Origin: Labrys monachus
GTDB taxonomy: Bacteria; Pseudomonadota; Alphaproteobacteria; Rhizobiales; Labraceae
NCBI RefSeq assembly: GCF_030814655.1
Contig: NZ_JAUSVK010000001.1
Location: 4,781,001 to 4,845,000, forward strand
DNA: 64,000 nt
Direction: 5' to 3'
The notes beneath the pieces are model-generated. The model ran no database searches, was not told where the DNA came from, and saw only the letters and a list, made by a program, of their open reading frames with translations. Position 1 is the first letter of the stretch, and each line of letters starts with the position of its first letter. A program made the position numbers and the translations under genes. Positions 50,387 through 59,211 of the stretch are shown piece by piece.

Positions 50387-50423
50387 GAGCAAAACGCCTT
50401 TCCGCCGAAACGCCTTTTTGCTC
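50387..50423. promoter_or_regulatory. Inverted repeat with doubled AAACGCCTTT before bioY
   Basis: GAGCAAAA and TTTTGCTC form 8-base arms; inside lie two direct copies of AAACGCCTTT separated by CCGCCG. It lies between bioY and rlmJ, both minus-strand, so it could end rlmJ transcription (its T run reads on the plus strand) or form a leader for bioY. Confidence 0.4.
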
Positions 50424-50484
50424 GGGCTCTTCGTCGGGACGCGTCTTTGCGCTTCCCGACGATTCCGCCGGATCGCAAGGCGCT

Positions 50485-51351
50485 CTATCGGTCCGCTTCC
50501 TGCCTGATCCAGTCGAGGCGCAGCACCCCCTCTCCCTCCCGGGCGAAGAGGCGGGCGAGATGGGCGCCGATCTCCCTCAATTCCTCGTCGAGCCGCCAGG
50601 GCGGGTTGAGGATGATCATGCCGCAGCCGTTCAGGCGATCGATTCGCTGCACGGCGTAGCGGCTGATCTCGAAGCGCAGCGCCCGTGCGGCGGGCAGCGC
50701 CGCCATGCGCCGCGCGAAGCCATCGGCCTCGCGCAACCCCTTGAGCGGATACCATATGGCGTAGACGCCGGTGGCCCAGCGCTGCAGGGCGCGCCCGACA
50801 TTCTCGGCGATGGTCCTGAACTCGTTCTCCTGCTCGAAGGCCGGATCGATGAAGACGAGGCCGCGCCGCTCGGGCGGCGGCAGGAGGCCCGGCAGCAGGG
50901 CCCAGGCGTCGCCCTCGATGACCTTGACGCGGCGGCTGCCGCCGAAATTCTGGCGCAGCAGCCGTGCGTCCTCCGGATGCTTCTCGCAGAAGACGAGATG
51001 GTCCTGCGCCCGCGTCAGCTCCGCCGACAGCCATGGCGACCCCGGATAGAGCGGCGGCTGCTGCGCCATCAGCCCGTCGACGACGCTGCGCCAGGGCGCC
51101 AGGAGATCCGCGATGGCGCCCGTGGCCGGCGCGGCCGCTTCCTGTCCGGCGAGCAGGCCGACACCGTCGCGCCATTCGCCCGTCCGCCGTGCTTCATCGG
51201 CCTCCAGGTCGTAGAGGCCGACGCCGGCATGGGTGTCGATGACGCGGAAGGGAGCGTCCTTCTGCTTGAGATGGGTGAGGATGCGGGCGAGCACGACATG
51301 CTTGAGCACATCGGCGAAATTGCCGGCGTGGAAGGCGTGGCGGTAGTTCAT
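50485..51351 (-). CDS. rlmJ: 23S rRNA (adenine2030-N6)-methyltransferase RlmJ
   Basis: 288 residues from the ATG at 51351, whose ATGA overlaps the stop of ltrA. Start MNYRHAFHAGNFADVLKHVVLARIL is highly conserved, then YPGSPWLSAELTRAQDHLVFCEKHP, VIEGDAW and the motif IDPAFEQENEF (DPAF in the place of the usual DPPF/Y). RlmJ methylates A2030 of 23S rRNA. Translational coupling to LtrA is odd functionally. Confidence 0.93.
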   Translation of the reverse strand: MNYRHAFHAGNFADVLKHVVLARILTHLKQKDAPFRVIDTHAGVGLYDLEADEARRTGEWRDGVGLLAGQEAAAPATGAIADLLAPWRSVVDGLMAQQPPLYPGSPWLSAELTRAQDHLVFCEKHPEDARLLRQNFGGSRRVKVIEGDAWALLPGLLPPPERRGLVFIDPAFEQENEFRTIAENVGRALQRWATGVYAIWYPLKGLREADGFARRMAALPAARALRFEISRYAVQRIDRLNGCGMIILNPPWRLDEELREIGAHLARLFAREGEGVLRLDWIRQEADR

Positions 51352-52544
51352 GCCGTCTCGCGCGATCCGGCCGACGCCGGAAAACCACGACGGGAAAGGG
51401 CTTCCCAGCCGGCGACGAGCGCCATGATAAAGGTGGTCAGGAGACCGGTCATCAGGAGATCCATGTAGGAGGCCAGCGGAATCCCGAGGGCGAGGAGCAC
51501 GAGCCCGGCGAGGTGGGAAAGCGGAATCCTGCCATAGAAGATGCGCTTGTAGAGCGCATTGCCGGCAATGTATATCGCCGGGCCACCGAAGAGGACCGCA
51601 GCGCCCGCCCTGTCGACGACGGCCTGGGGATGCGCGATCGACAGGTCGTTGCCGACGGCCGTGACGATGATGCCGGCGATCAGGACGACATGCACATAGT
51701 GGATATAGGCGCCGAACCGGCCCGGATCGCGCGAATGGACGATGAACGCCGTCGCGGCCCTGCTGCCGGTGTCGAAATACATCCACCACATCGCGATGCT
51801 GCCGAGGAAGGCGGCGAGGAAGGCGGCAAGCACCGGCAGGTCCCATTGCCGCGCCGCGGCGATGGTGCCGCCGGTGACGAGAATCGATTCGCCCAGCGCG
51901 ATGATGACGAAGAGGGCGCAGCGTTCGACCATATGGCCGCCTTCGACCGTCCAGTCGCTCGTGCGCGACCGCCCGAGGCCCGGCAGCCAGAGACCGAACA
52001 TCGGCGAGACATATTCGCAGGCCACCGCGACGATCCAGAGCAGGACGCGGGTCACCCCTTCCGCCAATCCTCCCGCGATCCAGAACAGGGCGGCGATGAC
52101 GCTCCATCCCAGGATGCGCCGGAAATTGGCCGCCAGCGGATCGCCGCTGCGCTCGAGGAAGAAGAGCCCGAAGGCGGTGCGGCCGACCTGCATCGCCGCA
52201 TAGCAGCCGGCGAAGACGAGGCCGCGCTCGCCGAACGCCTCGGGCAGGGCGGCGGCGGCCACCAGCCCGAGCAGCATCACCGCGAACAGCGCCGCCCGCA
52301 CCGGCATGGCTTCCGGCTCGAACCAGTTGGTGAACCAGCAGGTATATTGCCAGACCAGCCACACCGCGAACCAGAGGATGACGGTCTCGACCGCGCCGCC
52401 GATCGTCAGATGGTGCAGCAGCGTATGGGAGAGCTGGGTGACGGCGAAGGCATAGACGAGGTCAAAGAACAGTTCGGCATAGGAGACATGGGCCTCATGC
52501 CCGTCCCTCCTGCGCAGAATGCCGCTGCTGCGATCCATCGTCAT
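51348..52544 (-). CDS. ltrA: Low temperature requirement protein A (LtrA) family membrane protein
   Basis: 398 residues. About 10-12 membrane segments; ELFFDLVYAFAVTQLSHTLLHH near the start and HMVERCALFVIIALGESILVTGG in the middle are LtrA signatures. The family was found by a cold-sensitive Listeria mutant; molecular role unknown. GGGAGG precedes the first ATG (52544), and a second ATG six bases on is also usable. Confidence 0.88.
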   Translation of the reverse strand: MTMDRSSGILRRRDGHEAHVSYAELFFDLVYAFAVTQLSHTLLHHLTIGGAVETVILWFAVWLVWQYTCWFTNWFEPEAMPVRAALFAVMLLGLVAAAALPEAFGERGLVFAGCYAAMQVGRTAFGLFFLERSGDPLAANFRRILGWSVIAALFWIAGGLAEGVTRVLLWIVAVACEYVSPMFGLWLPGLGRSRTSDWTVEGGHMVERCALFVIIALGESILVTGGTIAAARQWDLPVLAAFLAAFLGSIAMWWMYFDTGSRAATAFIVHSRDPGRFGAYIHYVHVVLIAGIIVTAVGNDLSIAHPQAVVDRAGAAVLFGGPAIYIAGNALYKRIFYGRIPLSHLAGLVLLALGIPLASYMDLLMTGLLTTFIMALVAGWEALSRRGFPASAGSRETA

Positions 52545-52624
52545 GCGCCTCCCGCCCCGTTCGCTGTCTCTTTATCGCCGGGAACGGCGCCGCAAGACAA
52601 GAGCGTCCGCGGGAGCCTGCTCCG

Positions 52625-52975
52625 TCACAGGCGGATGACGTAGCTCTTGCGCGTGGTCTCGACGACTTCCCAGGTGCCGGCGAAGCCCGGCTCGAGGATC
52701 ATGGTGTCGCCCGGGCCGAGGGCGACGGGCGGGCCGCCGTCGGGCGTGACGACGGAGCGGCCTGCGAGAAGGGTGCAGCTCTCCCATTCCTCGTAGACGA
52801 CGCGCCAGCAGCCCGGCGTCGCCTCCCAGATGCCCGCGAACGTCCTGCCGTCGGCGCTTTCATAGCTGTTCCAGGTGCGGAAGGCCGGATTTCCGGCCTG
52901 CAGACGCTCCGGCGCAGGGCCGCCCGCTTCGGGATCGCCAAGGCCGGCGGCCGGAAAGCATACCCACAAGGGCAT
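52625..52975 (-). CDS. Cupin-domain protein (DUF861/cupin_3 type)
   Basis: 116 residues from the ATG at 52975 (GTG at 52978 abuts it). ADGRTFAGIWEATPGCWRVVYEEWESCTLLAGRSVVTPDGG and ALGPGDTMILEPGFAGTWEVVETTRKSYVI match the small cupin_3 fold seen in ureidoglycine aminohydrolase-like and EutQ-like proteins. The function is unknown. It is in tandem with the next gene on the minus strand, 25 bases away. Confidence 0.8.
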   Translation of the reverse strand: MPLWVCFPAAGLGDPEAGGPAPERLQAGNPAFRTWNSYESADGRTFAGIWEATPGCWRVVYEEWESCTLLAGRSVVTPDGGPPVALGPGDTMILEPGFAGTWEVVETTRKSYVIRL

Positions 52976-53000
52976 CACCGCACCTCGCGAGGGGCGAGGA

Positions 53001-53444
53001 TCACGGACGGGCCATCTTGCAATTGGGCGCGTAGGCGAGGTTGCGATCGGTGCCGTCGACGCACCATTCCACGCCCCAGGTCGCGCCGAGCCAGCCGGTA
53101 TCCTCGGCGATCGAATAGGACACCCGGCGATAATGGCCGTCCGACGTCAGCACCCGCGCGCTGCAGAAGCGGCGCGGGATGAAGGAACGGCCCCAGGGCG
53201 AATAGGCGATCTGGTGGTGACGGTCGAACCGCTCGATCGTCAGCGCGGAATTCCAATAGTCGGCTTCCTTGTCGGCGAAGCGCGTGGCGATCTTGCCGGT
53301 CACCGCCGGGTCGTCGCAGCGCGGCAGGATGCCGTCATAATTGGGTCCCGAGAGCCAGAAATTCTTCTCCAGAAGCGTGGCGGCCGAAGCCGGGAGGACG
53401 GAGGCAGCCAGCAACGCTGCTGCGGCAAGACTGGCAATGCGCAT
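53001..53444 (-). CDS. Exported hypothetical protein, 147 residues
   Basis: From the ATG at 53444, with AAGGGA nine bases upstream. Signal peptide MRIASLAAAALLAASVLPASAA. The mature part has four Cys (RCDDPAV, RRFCSARVL, EWCVDG, NCKMARP), which could form two disulfides, and aromatic-rich segments (NFWLSGPNYDG, DYWNSAL). No family recognised beyond a conserved exported-protein look. It is divergent from the decarboxylase gene. Confidence 0.7.
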   Translation of the reverse strand: MRIASLAAAALLAASVLPASAATLLEKNFWLSGPNYDGILPRCDDPAVTGKIATRFADKEADYWNSALTIERFDRHHQIAYSPWGRSFIPRRFCSARVLTSDGHYRRVSYSIAEDTGWLGATWGVEWCVDGTDRNLAYAPNCKMARP

Positions 53445-53679
53445 GATCGAATCCCTTTGTACGAACAAGTAGAATCTGTGCGCAGGCGTAGCGCGCGTCA
53501 AGCAACATCCGTGTGTCCTTCCGGTTCCGTTCGCCGTCGGTGCGAAACGATACTGCGGGCGGGTGCGGACTGGCCGAGGAATGTCGGGCTATGGCGGGGG
53601 CGGCGCAAGGCGCCCGTCGCAAATCCGTCAACAAATGCGGCTGTTTTGCATGTGTCGCGAAGAGGGTTAGAGACAGCTG

Positions 53680-54918
53680 ATGACAGACGGTGCCGATTCG
53701 ACCATGCAGAAATTCGCCACCGCCCGCGAAGCGGCGCTGGCGCTTCGTCCGGACGAGCCCGTCTACGGCTTCCGGCCCGAGGTGCTCGCCGCCGACGCCC
53801 GGCAGTTCATGGCGCTGTTTCCCGGCAAGACGGCCTATGCGGTCAAGACCAATGGCGAGCCGATGATGCTGAAGGTGCTGGCGGACGCCGGCATCAGCGC
53901 CTTCGACGTGGCGAGCCCGGCGGAGTTCGAGGCGGCGCGGGCGGTCGCGCCTTCGGCCGAACTCCTCTACATGCATCCGGTCAAGGCCCAGTCGCATATC
54001 AGGCTGGCCCTCGAAACCTATGGAATCCGCACCCTCGCCCTCGACCATGAGGACGAAGTCGCCAAGATCCTGCGGATCGTGCGCGGCCTCGACATCCCGC
54101 CGGAGGAGATCACGCTGTTCCTGCGGCTGGCGACCAAGGGCGCCGCCGCCTACGAGCTGTCCAAGAAATTCGGCGCCACGCCGACCCATGCGGTCGAACT
54201 GCTCGACCGCATGTCCGGCATCGGCTTCAGGACCGGCATCGCCTTCCATGTCGGCTCCCAGGTCGAGGACCCCGAGACCTATGAGCGCGCCATGGCCTCG
54301 GTCGCCTGGGTGCGGTCGCGCGTCAAGGAGGATGTCGCCGAACTCGACATCGGCGGCGGCTTTCCGGCCCAATACGGGCGGGATCCGAAGAAGAAGGGCA
54401 GCAACGCCACCACGCCGACCATCGAGGCGCTGATGCGCCAGATCAACAGCGACATCGCCGACTGGGGCCTCGACGACCTCAAGCTGGTGGCCGAGCCCGG
54501 CCGCGTCATCGTGGCGCGCTGCCTGTCGGTGGTGGTGCGGGTGCTGCTCAAGAAGGGGCAGCGCCTCTATATCAATGACGGCGTGTGGGCGTCGCTGTCG
54601 GATTCGTGGACGGGCAAACTGCTGCTGCCGACCCGTTTCATCCCCGATCCGGCCCGGCGCCGGCGCAACGGCTCGCCGGACAAGATGCTGCCGTTCCGCA
54701 TCTGCGGCGCGACCTGCGATTCCGTCGACATCCTGACCCGCCCCTTCTATCTGCCCGAGACGGTGGATACCGGCGACTGGATCGAGATCGGCCATATCGG
54801 CGCCTATTCGCTCGGGCTGCGCACCCGCTTCAACGGCTTCTATCCCGACCGTTTCGTCGAGCTCGAAACCCCGTTCGACGAGGAACCCGGCGTCAGCATC
54901 CCGGTGGCGGCCGAATAG
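53680..54918 (+). CDS. Ornithine/lysine-type decarboxylase (fold-III PLP enzyme)
   Basis: 412 residues. The PLP lysine Lys56 is in TAYAVKTNGEP; GIAFHVGSQVED, ELDIGGGFPAQYG, VAEPGRVIVA and the catalytic-Cys region GATCDSVDIL follow. The size and motifs are those of group IV amino-acid decarboxylases (ornithine/lysine/DAP). The substrate, ornithine or lysine, cannot be told; a polyamine role is the usual one. A second start at residue 9 is possible. Confidence 0.87.
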   Translation: MTDGADSTMQKFATAREAALALRPDEPVYGFRPEVLAADARQFMALFPGKTAYAVKTNGEPMMLKVLADAGISAFDVASPAEFEAARAVAPSAELLYMHPVKAQSHIRLALETYGIRTLALDHEDEVAKILRIVRGLDIPPEEITLFLRLATKGAAAYELSKKFGATPTHAVELLDRMSGIGFRTGIAFHVGSQVEDPETYERAMASVAWVRSRVKEDVAELDIGGGFPAQYGRDPKKKGSNATTPTIEALMRQINSDIADWGLDDLKLVAEPGRVIVARCLSVVVRVLLKKGQRLYINDGVWASLSDSWTGKLLLPTRFIPDPARRRRNGSPDKMLPFRICGATCDSVDILTRPFYLPETVDTGDWIEIGHIGAYSLGLRTRFNGFYPDRFVELETPFDEEPGVSIPVAAE

Positions 54919-54935
54919 GCCGGCACCGGCCACCC

Positions 54936-55364
54936 TCAATGATGGTGGTGCAGGCATTTGTCGTGATCGGCAAGGATCTCGATCACCCGGCATTCGTCGA
55001 CGCGGCCATGGGCGCAGCCCGTCACCATCCGCTCCAGCTCGGTCTTCAGCGCCTGCAGGCTGGCGATGCGCTGCTCGACCTCGACGAGGCGGCTGCGCGC
55101 CACCGCATCCGCCGCCGCGCAGGGCTGGGCCGGATCGTCCTGCAGGCTGAGGAGCGTGCGGATCGCATCGACGTCGAAGCCGAGTTCGCGGGCGTGGCGG
55201 ATGAAGGCAAGCCGGCGTATGTCGGCGGCATCGTAAAGCCGCCGGTTGCCCTCGCTTCGCGGGGGGGCCGGCAGGAGTCCCACCTGTTCATAATAGCGGA
55301 TGGTCGGCACCTTGACGCCGCTGCGCCGGGCCGCCTCGCCGATCGCCACATCCTGAACGGTCAT
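54936..55364 (-). CDS. MerR family metal-sensing regulator (Zn/Cd/Pb type)
   Basis: 142 residues. N-terminal IGEAARRSGVKVPTIRYYEQVGLLPAP is the MerR DNA-binding part; a coiled-coil dimer helix follows. Metal-ligand candidates are Cys near 82, then CAHGRVDEC and KCLHHHH at the end, as in ZntR/CadR/PbrR proteins. It is divergent from the exporter gene and should activate it when metal binds. GAGG is upstream. Confidence 0.88.
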   Translation of the reverse strand: MTVQDVAIGEAARRSGVKVPTIRYYEQVGLLPAPPRSEGNRRLYDAADIRRLAFIRHARELGFDVDAIRTLLSLQDDPAQPCAAADAVARSRLVEVEQRIASLQALKTELERMVTGCAHGRVDECRVIEILADHDKCLHHHH

Positions 55365-55371
55365 TTTCCGC

Positions 55372-55402
55372 TTGCTCCTCTAGTCGCTAGAGGATGTAGG
55401 GC
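55372..55402 (+). promoter_or_regulatory. MerR-type operator and promoter of the metal exporter gene
   Basis: A perfect 7-3-7 dyad CCTCTAG-TCG-CTAGAGG (55377-55393) lies between TTGCTC (-35, 55372-55377) and TAGGGC (-10, 55397-55402). The spacing of 19 bases is the long spacer that MerR activators correct by DNA distortion. It starts eight bases from the merR start codon on the other strand. Confidence 0.75.
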
Positions 55403-55414
55403 CTCGTTCGTCCG

Positions 55415-57694
55415 ATGCAAGGGAAGAACGTTGCGATGGCGACCGCTGCGAACCAGACTCGCTACAGGATCGACGGCATGGACTGTGCCTCCTGCGCCGC
55501 GAAGATCGATACCGCCGTTCGGCGGGTGCCGGGCGTCGCCGATGTCTCGGTATCCGTCGCCGCCGGCACGATGACCGTTCATCATGGTGACGACGGCGAC
55601 CTCGGCGTCGTCGAGGACAGGGTCCGGGCCCTCGGCTACAAGGTCGCGCCGCTGGCGGCAGGCGCCCTCGCGGCTTCGCACGCTGCCGCACCTGCGCACG
55701 ACCATGCCCACCACCATCATGCGCATCACGACCATGACCACGATCACACCGGGCATGACCATGACGGTCATGGCCATCACGATCACGATCGCCAGGAAAG
55801 CGCCCCCATCGGCCTGCACGGCCATGATCACGGCCCGTCCGCGGGCCCGTGGTGGCATTCGGCCAAGGGCCGGCTGACGATCGCCAGCGGCCTTGCCGTC
55901 CTCGTCGCCTTCACGGCCGGCAAGCTGGTGCCGGAGGTCGCGCCCTGGGCCTTCGACCTCGCCATGCTGGTCGGCCTCGTGCCGATCGCCCGGCGCGCCT
56001 TCATGGCCGCGCGCTACGGCACGCCCTTCTCGATCGAGATGCTGATGACGATCGCGGCGGTCGGCGCCGTCTTCATCGGCGCCGGGGAGGAAGGCGCCAC
56101 GGTCGTCTTCCTGTTCCTCGTCGGCGAACTGCTCGAGGGCGTGGCGGCGGGCAAGGCCCGCGCCAGCATCCAATCGCTCACCGCCCTGGTGCCGCAAACC
56201 GCCCTGGTCGAACGGGACGGCGGCACCGAGGAGGTGCCCGCGGCGACCCTCGCGGTCGGGGCGACCATCCTCGTGCGGCCGGGCGACCGCATCCCCGCCG
56301 ACGGAATCATCCTCTCGGGCGAGAGCGCCGTCGACGAAGCGCCGCTGACGGGCGAAAGCATTCCCGTCCGCAAGGGCACGGAAGACACCGTCTTCGCCGG
56401 CACGGTCAACGGCGACGGCGTGCTGCGCGTGCGGGTGACGGCCGCGGCGGCCGACAACACCATCGCCCGCGTGGTCAGGCTGGTCGAGGAGGCGCAGGAA
56501 AGCAAGGCGCCGACCGAACGCTTCATCGACCGCTTCTCGCGCTATTACACGCCGGGCGTGGTGGCGGTGGCCGCCCTCGTCGCCGTCGTGCCGCCGCTGC
56601 TGCTCGGCGGGCCCTGGAGCGAATGGATCTACAAGGGCCTCGCCATCCTGCTGATCGGCTGCCCCTGCGCCCTCGTCATCTCGACGCCCGCGGCCATCGC
56701 CGCCTCGCTGTCGGCCGGCGCCCGCAAGGGCCTGCTGCTCAAGGGCGGCGCCGTGTTGGAGAGCGTCGGCAGGATCACCGCCGCCGCCTTCGACAAGACG
56801 GGCACGCTCACCGAGGGCCGGCCGCGGGTGACGGACATCATCGCCGTCGCGAGCCCCGAGGCCGAGGTGCTGCGGCTTGCCGCCGCGCTGGAGGCCGGCT
56901 CGAGCCATCCCCTCGCCACGGCCATCCTCGCCAAGGCCGCCGAGGACGCGATCGTCCTTCCCGCCGCGAGCGACGCGCGGGCGATTGGCGGCAAGGGGGT
57001 CGCCGGTACGGTGGAGGGCGTTTCCCTCTTCCTCGGCTCGGCCGAGGCCGCCGCCGAGCGCGTTACCCTCCCGGCCGAGGTCGCGCAGGCGATCGAGGCC
57101 CTGAACGACGACGGCAAGACGGTGTCGGTGCTGCTGGCCGGCGGCCGGGTCGCCGGGGCGATCGCCATGCGCGACGAACCGCGTGCCGACGCGCTCGCCG
57201 GGCTCGGAGCCCTGCGCAAGGCCGGCGTGCGCACGCTGATGCTGACCGGCGACAATGCCCGCACCGCGAAGGCCATCGGCCGGACGCTCGACATCGAGGT
57301 CCATGCCGGCCTGCTGCCGGAAGACAAGCGGCGCATCGTGGGAGACCTGCAGCGGCAGGGCCACGCGGTCGCCAAGATCGGCGACGGCATCAACGACGCG
57401 CCGGCCCTGGCGGCGGCGGATGTGGGCATCGCCATGGGCGGCGGGACGGACGTCGCGCTGGAGACGGCCGACGCCGCGGTGCTGCACGGGCGCGTCGGCG
57501 ATGTCGCGGCGATGATCGCCCTGTCGAAGCGCACCATGGCCAATATCCACCAGAACATCGCCATCGCCCTCGGACTGAAGGCGGTGTTCCTGGTCACCAC
57601 CATCGCCGGCATCACCGGCCTGTGGCCGGCCATCCTCGCCGACACCGGGGCGACGGTGCTGGTGACGATGAACGCCCTGCGCCTGCTGCGTTGA
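55415..57694 (+). CDS. zntA: P1B-type ATPase, Zn/Cd/Pb exporter (ZntA/CadA-like)
   Basis: 759 residues (752 if the Met at 55436 is used). HMA domain with GMDCASC near residues 21-27, then a long His/Asp-rich segment (about residues 88-140, many HDH repeats) before the membrane part. CPC motif (IGCPCAL), phosphorylation DKTGTL, hinge GDGINDAP and C-terminal ADTGATVLVTMNALRLL, the ZntA signature. It exports divalent soft metals. The His-rich linker is longer than in E. coli ZntA. Confidence 0.93.
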   Translation: MQGKNVAMATAANQTRYRIDGMDCASCAAKIDTAVRRVPGVADVSVSVAAGTMTVHHGDDGDLGVVEDRVRALGYKVAPLAAGALAASHAAAPAHDHAHHHHAHHDHDHDHTGHDHDGHGHHDHDRQESAPIGLHGHDHGPSAGPWWHSAKGRLTIASGLAVLVAFTAGKLVPEVAPWAFDLAMLVGLVPIARRAFMAARYGTPFSIEMLMTIAAVGAVFIGAGEEGATVVFLFLVGELLEGVAAGKARASIQSLTALVPQTALVERDGGTEEVPAATLAVGATILVRPGDRIPADGIILSGESAVDEAPLTGESIPVRKGTEDTVFAGTVNGDGVLRVRVTAAAADNTIARVVRLVEEAQESKAPTERFIDRFSRYYTPGVVAVAALVAVVPPLLLGGPWSEWIYKGLAILLIGCPCALVISTPAAIAASLSAGARKGLLLKGGAVLESVGRITAAAFDKTGTLTEGRPRVTDIIAVASPEAEVLRLAAALEAGSSHPLATAILAKAAEDAIVLPAASDARAIGGKGVAGTVEGVSLFLGSAEAAAERVTLPAEVAQAIEALNDDGKTVSVLLAGGRVAGAIAMRDEPRADALAGLGALRKAGVRTLMLTGDNARTAKAIGRTLDIEVHAGLLPEDKRRIVGDLQRQGHAVAKIGDGINDAPALAAADVGIAMGGGTDVALETADAAVLHGRVGDVAAMIALSKRTMANIHQNIAIALGLKAVFLVTTIAGITGLWPAILADTGATVLVTMNALRLLR

Positions 57695-57836
57695 TCCCGC
57701 GCGCCCGGGTCCGGCAAGCGCCTCCCGGCCCCGGTTACGGGAGAACCGGCCTGACAGGAAGCAGGGAAAGGCTCTCGCCTCCCCTGCCTCCGAACCGCAG
57801 GCGACGGGTGCCCCCTGGATGTTGCCATCGACGGCC

Positions 57837-58742
57837 CTATTCGCTGATCGAGGCCGCCACGGGCCGGCGGCCCGATGGTCCGATCGAGGTCTCTATCCAT
57901 GCCAGGACAGCCGCGATACGCGCGAGATGGCGCAAATCCGGATGTGTCAGCACCCAGATCTCACGGGCGGGAAACGCAACCTCATCGGCAGGGATACGGG
58001 CAAGGCCAGGCACATGATCCGCTACGATACAGGGGAGCAGAGAGCGGCCGAGCCCGGCCTGAACGCCTTGAAGCAGGGCTTCCGCATCGTTGACGGCAAG
58101 AGCTGAGACCCCGCCGCTCCTTTGCGCGGCTCTCGCGATCCAGAACGCCTGCGGCAAGTGCGCCATTCCGTCCTCATAAGTCAGCCAGGGCAGGCTCGTC
58201 GGCTCGGCTTCGATGTGGCTCGCGGCATAGGCGGCGTATTCGAGCATACCGGCGCGCCTGGCAAGGACCCGCGTGTCCATATCGCTGCTCGGCCTCCCCA
58301 GCCTTATCGCGATGTCGGCCTCACGCCGGGTCAGGCTCAAATCGCGGGATTCCGCGACGAGTTCCACCCGCAACTGCGGATGCCGCGCTATCAATTCGGC
58401 GGCCGCAGGGACCAGAATTCTGTTGATCAGGATGGGAACCGCCGTCACGCAGACGGTACCGCTTGCGGACGCATCGGCTCCCTGCACGGCTTCCAGCAGG
58501 CCGCCGATTTCTTCTTCGACATTCTCCGCCCGTTTCGCCGTGACCTCGCCGGCCTGGGTCAGGCTCATAGCCCCGTCGACGGTGCGCTCAAACAGGCGCG
58601 CGCCAAGGGCCGCCTCGATCGAGCGCAAGCGGCGAGCAACCGTCGTCGGGTCAACCCCCAGATGTCGCGCCGCGGCAGCATGAGATCCTCCGCGCGCAAG
58701 CGCGAGGACATAACGAAGGTCATTCCAATCGAGCACCTGCAT
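57837..58742 (-). CDS. LysR family transcriptional regulator
   Basis: 301 residues. N-terminal HTH WNDLRYVLALARGGSHAAAARHLGVDPTTVARRLRSIEAALG, then a LysR effector domain (VTAVPILINRILVPAAAELIARHP). It is divergent from the YciI gene, and the 85-base spacer holds paired inverted repeats of the LysR type. The effector is unknown. The start at 58742 lies inside the first repeat arm. Confidence 0.9.
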   Translation of the reverse strand: MQVLDWNDLRYVLALARGGSHAAAARHLGVDPTTVARRLRSIEAALGARLFERTVDGAMSLTQAGEVTAKRAENVEEEIGGLLEAVQGADASASGTVCVTAVPILINRILVPAAAELIARHPQLRVELVAESRDLSLTRREADIAIRLGRPSSDMDTRVLARRAGMLEYAAYAASHIEAEPTSLPWLTYEDGMAHLPQAFWIARAAQRSGGVSALAVNDAEALLQGVQAGLGRSLLPCIVADHVPGLARIPADEVAFPAREIWVLTHPDLRHLARIAAVLAWIETSIGPSGRRPVAASISE

Positions 58743-58790
58743 TATTGCAGCCTAAACCGGCAATAATTCGGCGTGAAGCGGGAATTATGC
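58741..58790. promoter_or_regulatory. LysR-type operator pair between the lysR and yciI genes
   Basis: ATTATTGC (58741-58748) pairs perfectly with GCAATAAT (58760-58767) over an 11-base spacer. GCAATAATTC (58760-58769) also pairs with GAATTATGC (58782-58790) with one extra base. So three similar half-sites occur in a row, as for a LysR recognition and activation site. Confidence 0.65.
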
Positions 58791-58827
58791 CGCTGTAGAG
58801 CTGTCTCGACGCAGAAGGAGGGAGCCG

Positions 58828-59133
58828 ATGCTTTTTGTCGTCTTGTTCGAAGACGAGGTCAGTCGCGGGGAGGAAATCCGTCGCCGGCACATGAAAGCCC
58901 ATATGGATTTCCTGGAGCGCAATGCTTCGACAATCAAGGCCGCCGGTCCGCTTCTAGAGGGGGATGGTACTCCCGCCGGGGGTCTGTGGGTGGTGCAGGC
59001 AGCCGACCGCGAACACGTTGAAAGTCTCATTCGGGAAGATCCCTTCTGGCCGACAGGTCTGCGTCGCTCACGGCGCATACTTGCCTGGACGCAGGTCTTC
59101 GCCGATGGCCTGCGCGATGGAGCGCAGGCCTAA
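58828..59133 (+). CDS. YciI family protein
   Basis: 101 residues from an ATG with AAGGAGG well placed. LFVVLFEDE, RRRHMKAHMDFLERNASTIKAAGPL, GGLWVVQAADREHVESLIREDPFWPTGL are YciI-family words; the His and Asp of the ferredoxin-like fold are present. Function is not established (stress or dehalogenase-like roles have been proposed). It is very likely under the adjacent LysR protein. Confidence 0.88.
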   Translation: MLFVVLFEDEVSRGEEIRRRHMKAHMDFLERNASTIKAAGPLLEGDGTPAGGLWVVQAADREHVESLIREDPFWPTGLRRSRRILAWTQVFADGLRDGAQA

Positions 59134-59211
59134 TTAGGACGGCTCGCATCCCCGGCAGGGGATCGAAATGGCCCCTGATTCCAACATCGTCAGGGTTGCT
59201 CGGAAGAGCGA

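Noticed and set aside
50263-50484. Biotin-responsive BioR box or riboswitch before bioY
   Set aside because: No TTATnnATAA palindrome or recognisable riboswitch pattern seen.
55361-57550. 729-codon minus-strand open frame opposite zntA
   Set aside because: Antisense to a certain P-type ATPase; its product is rich in Arg, Gly and Ala from GC bias.
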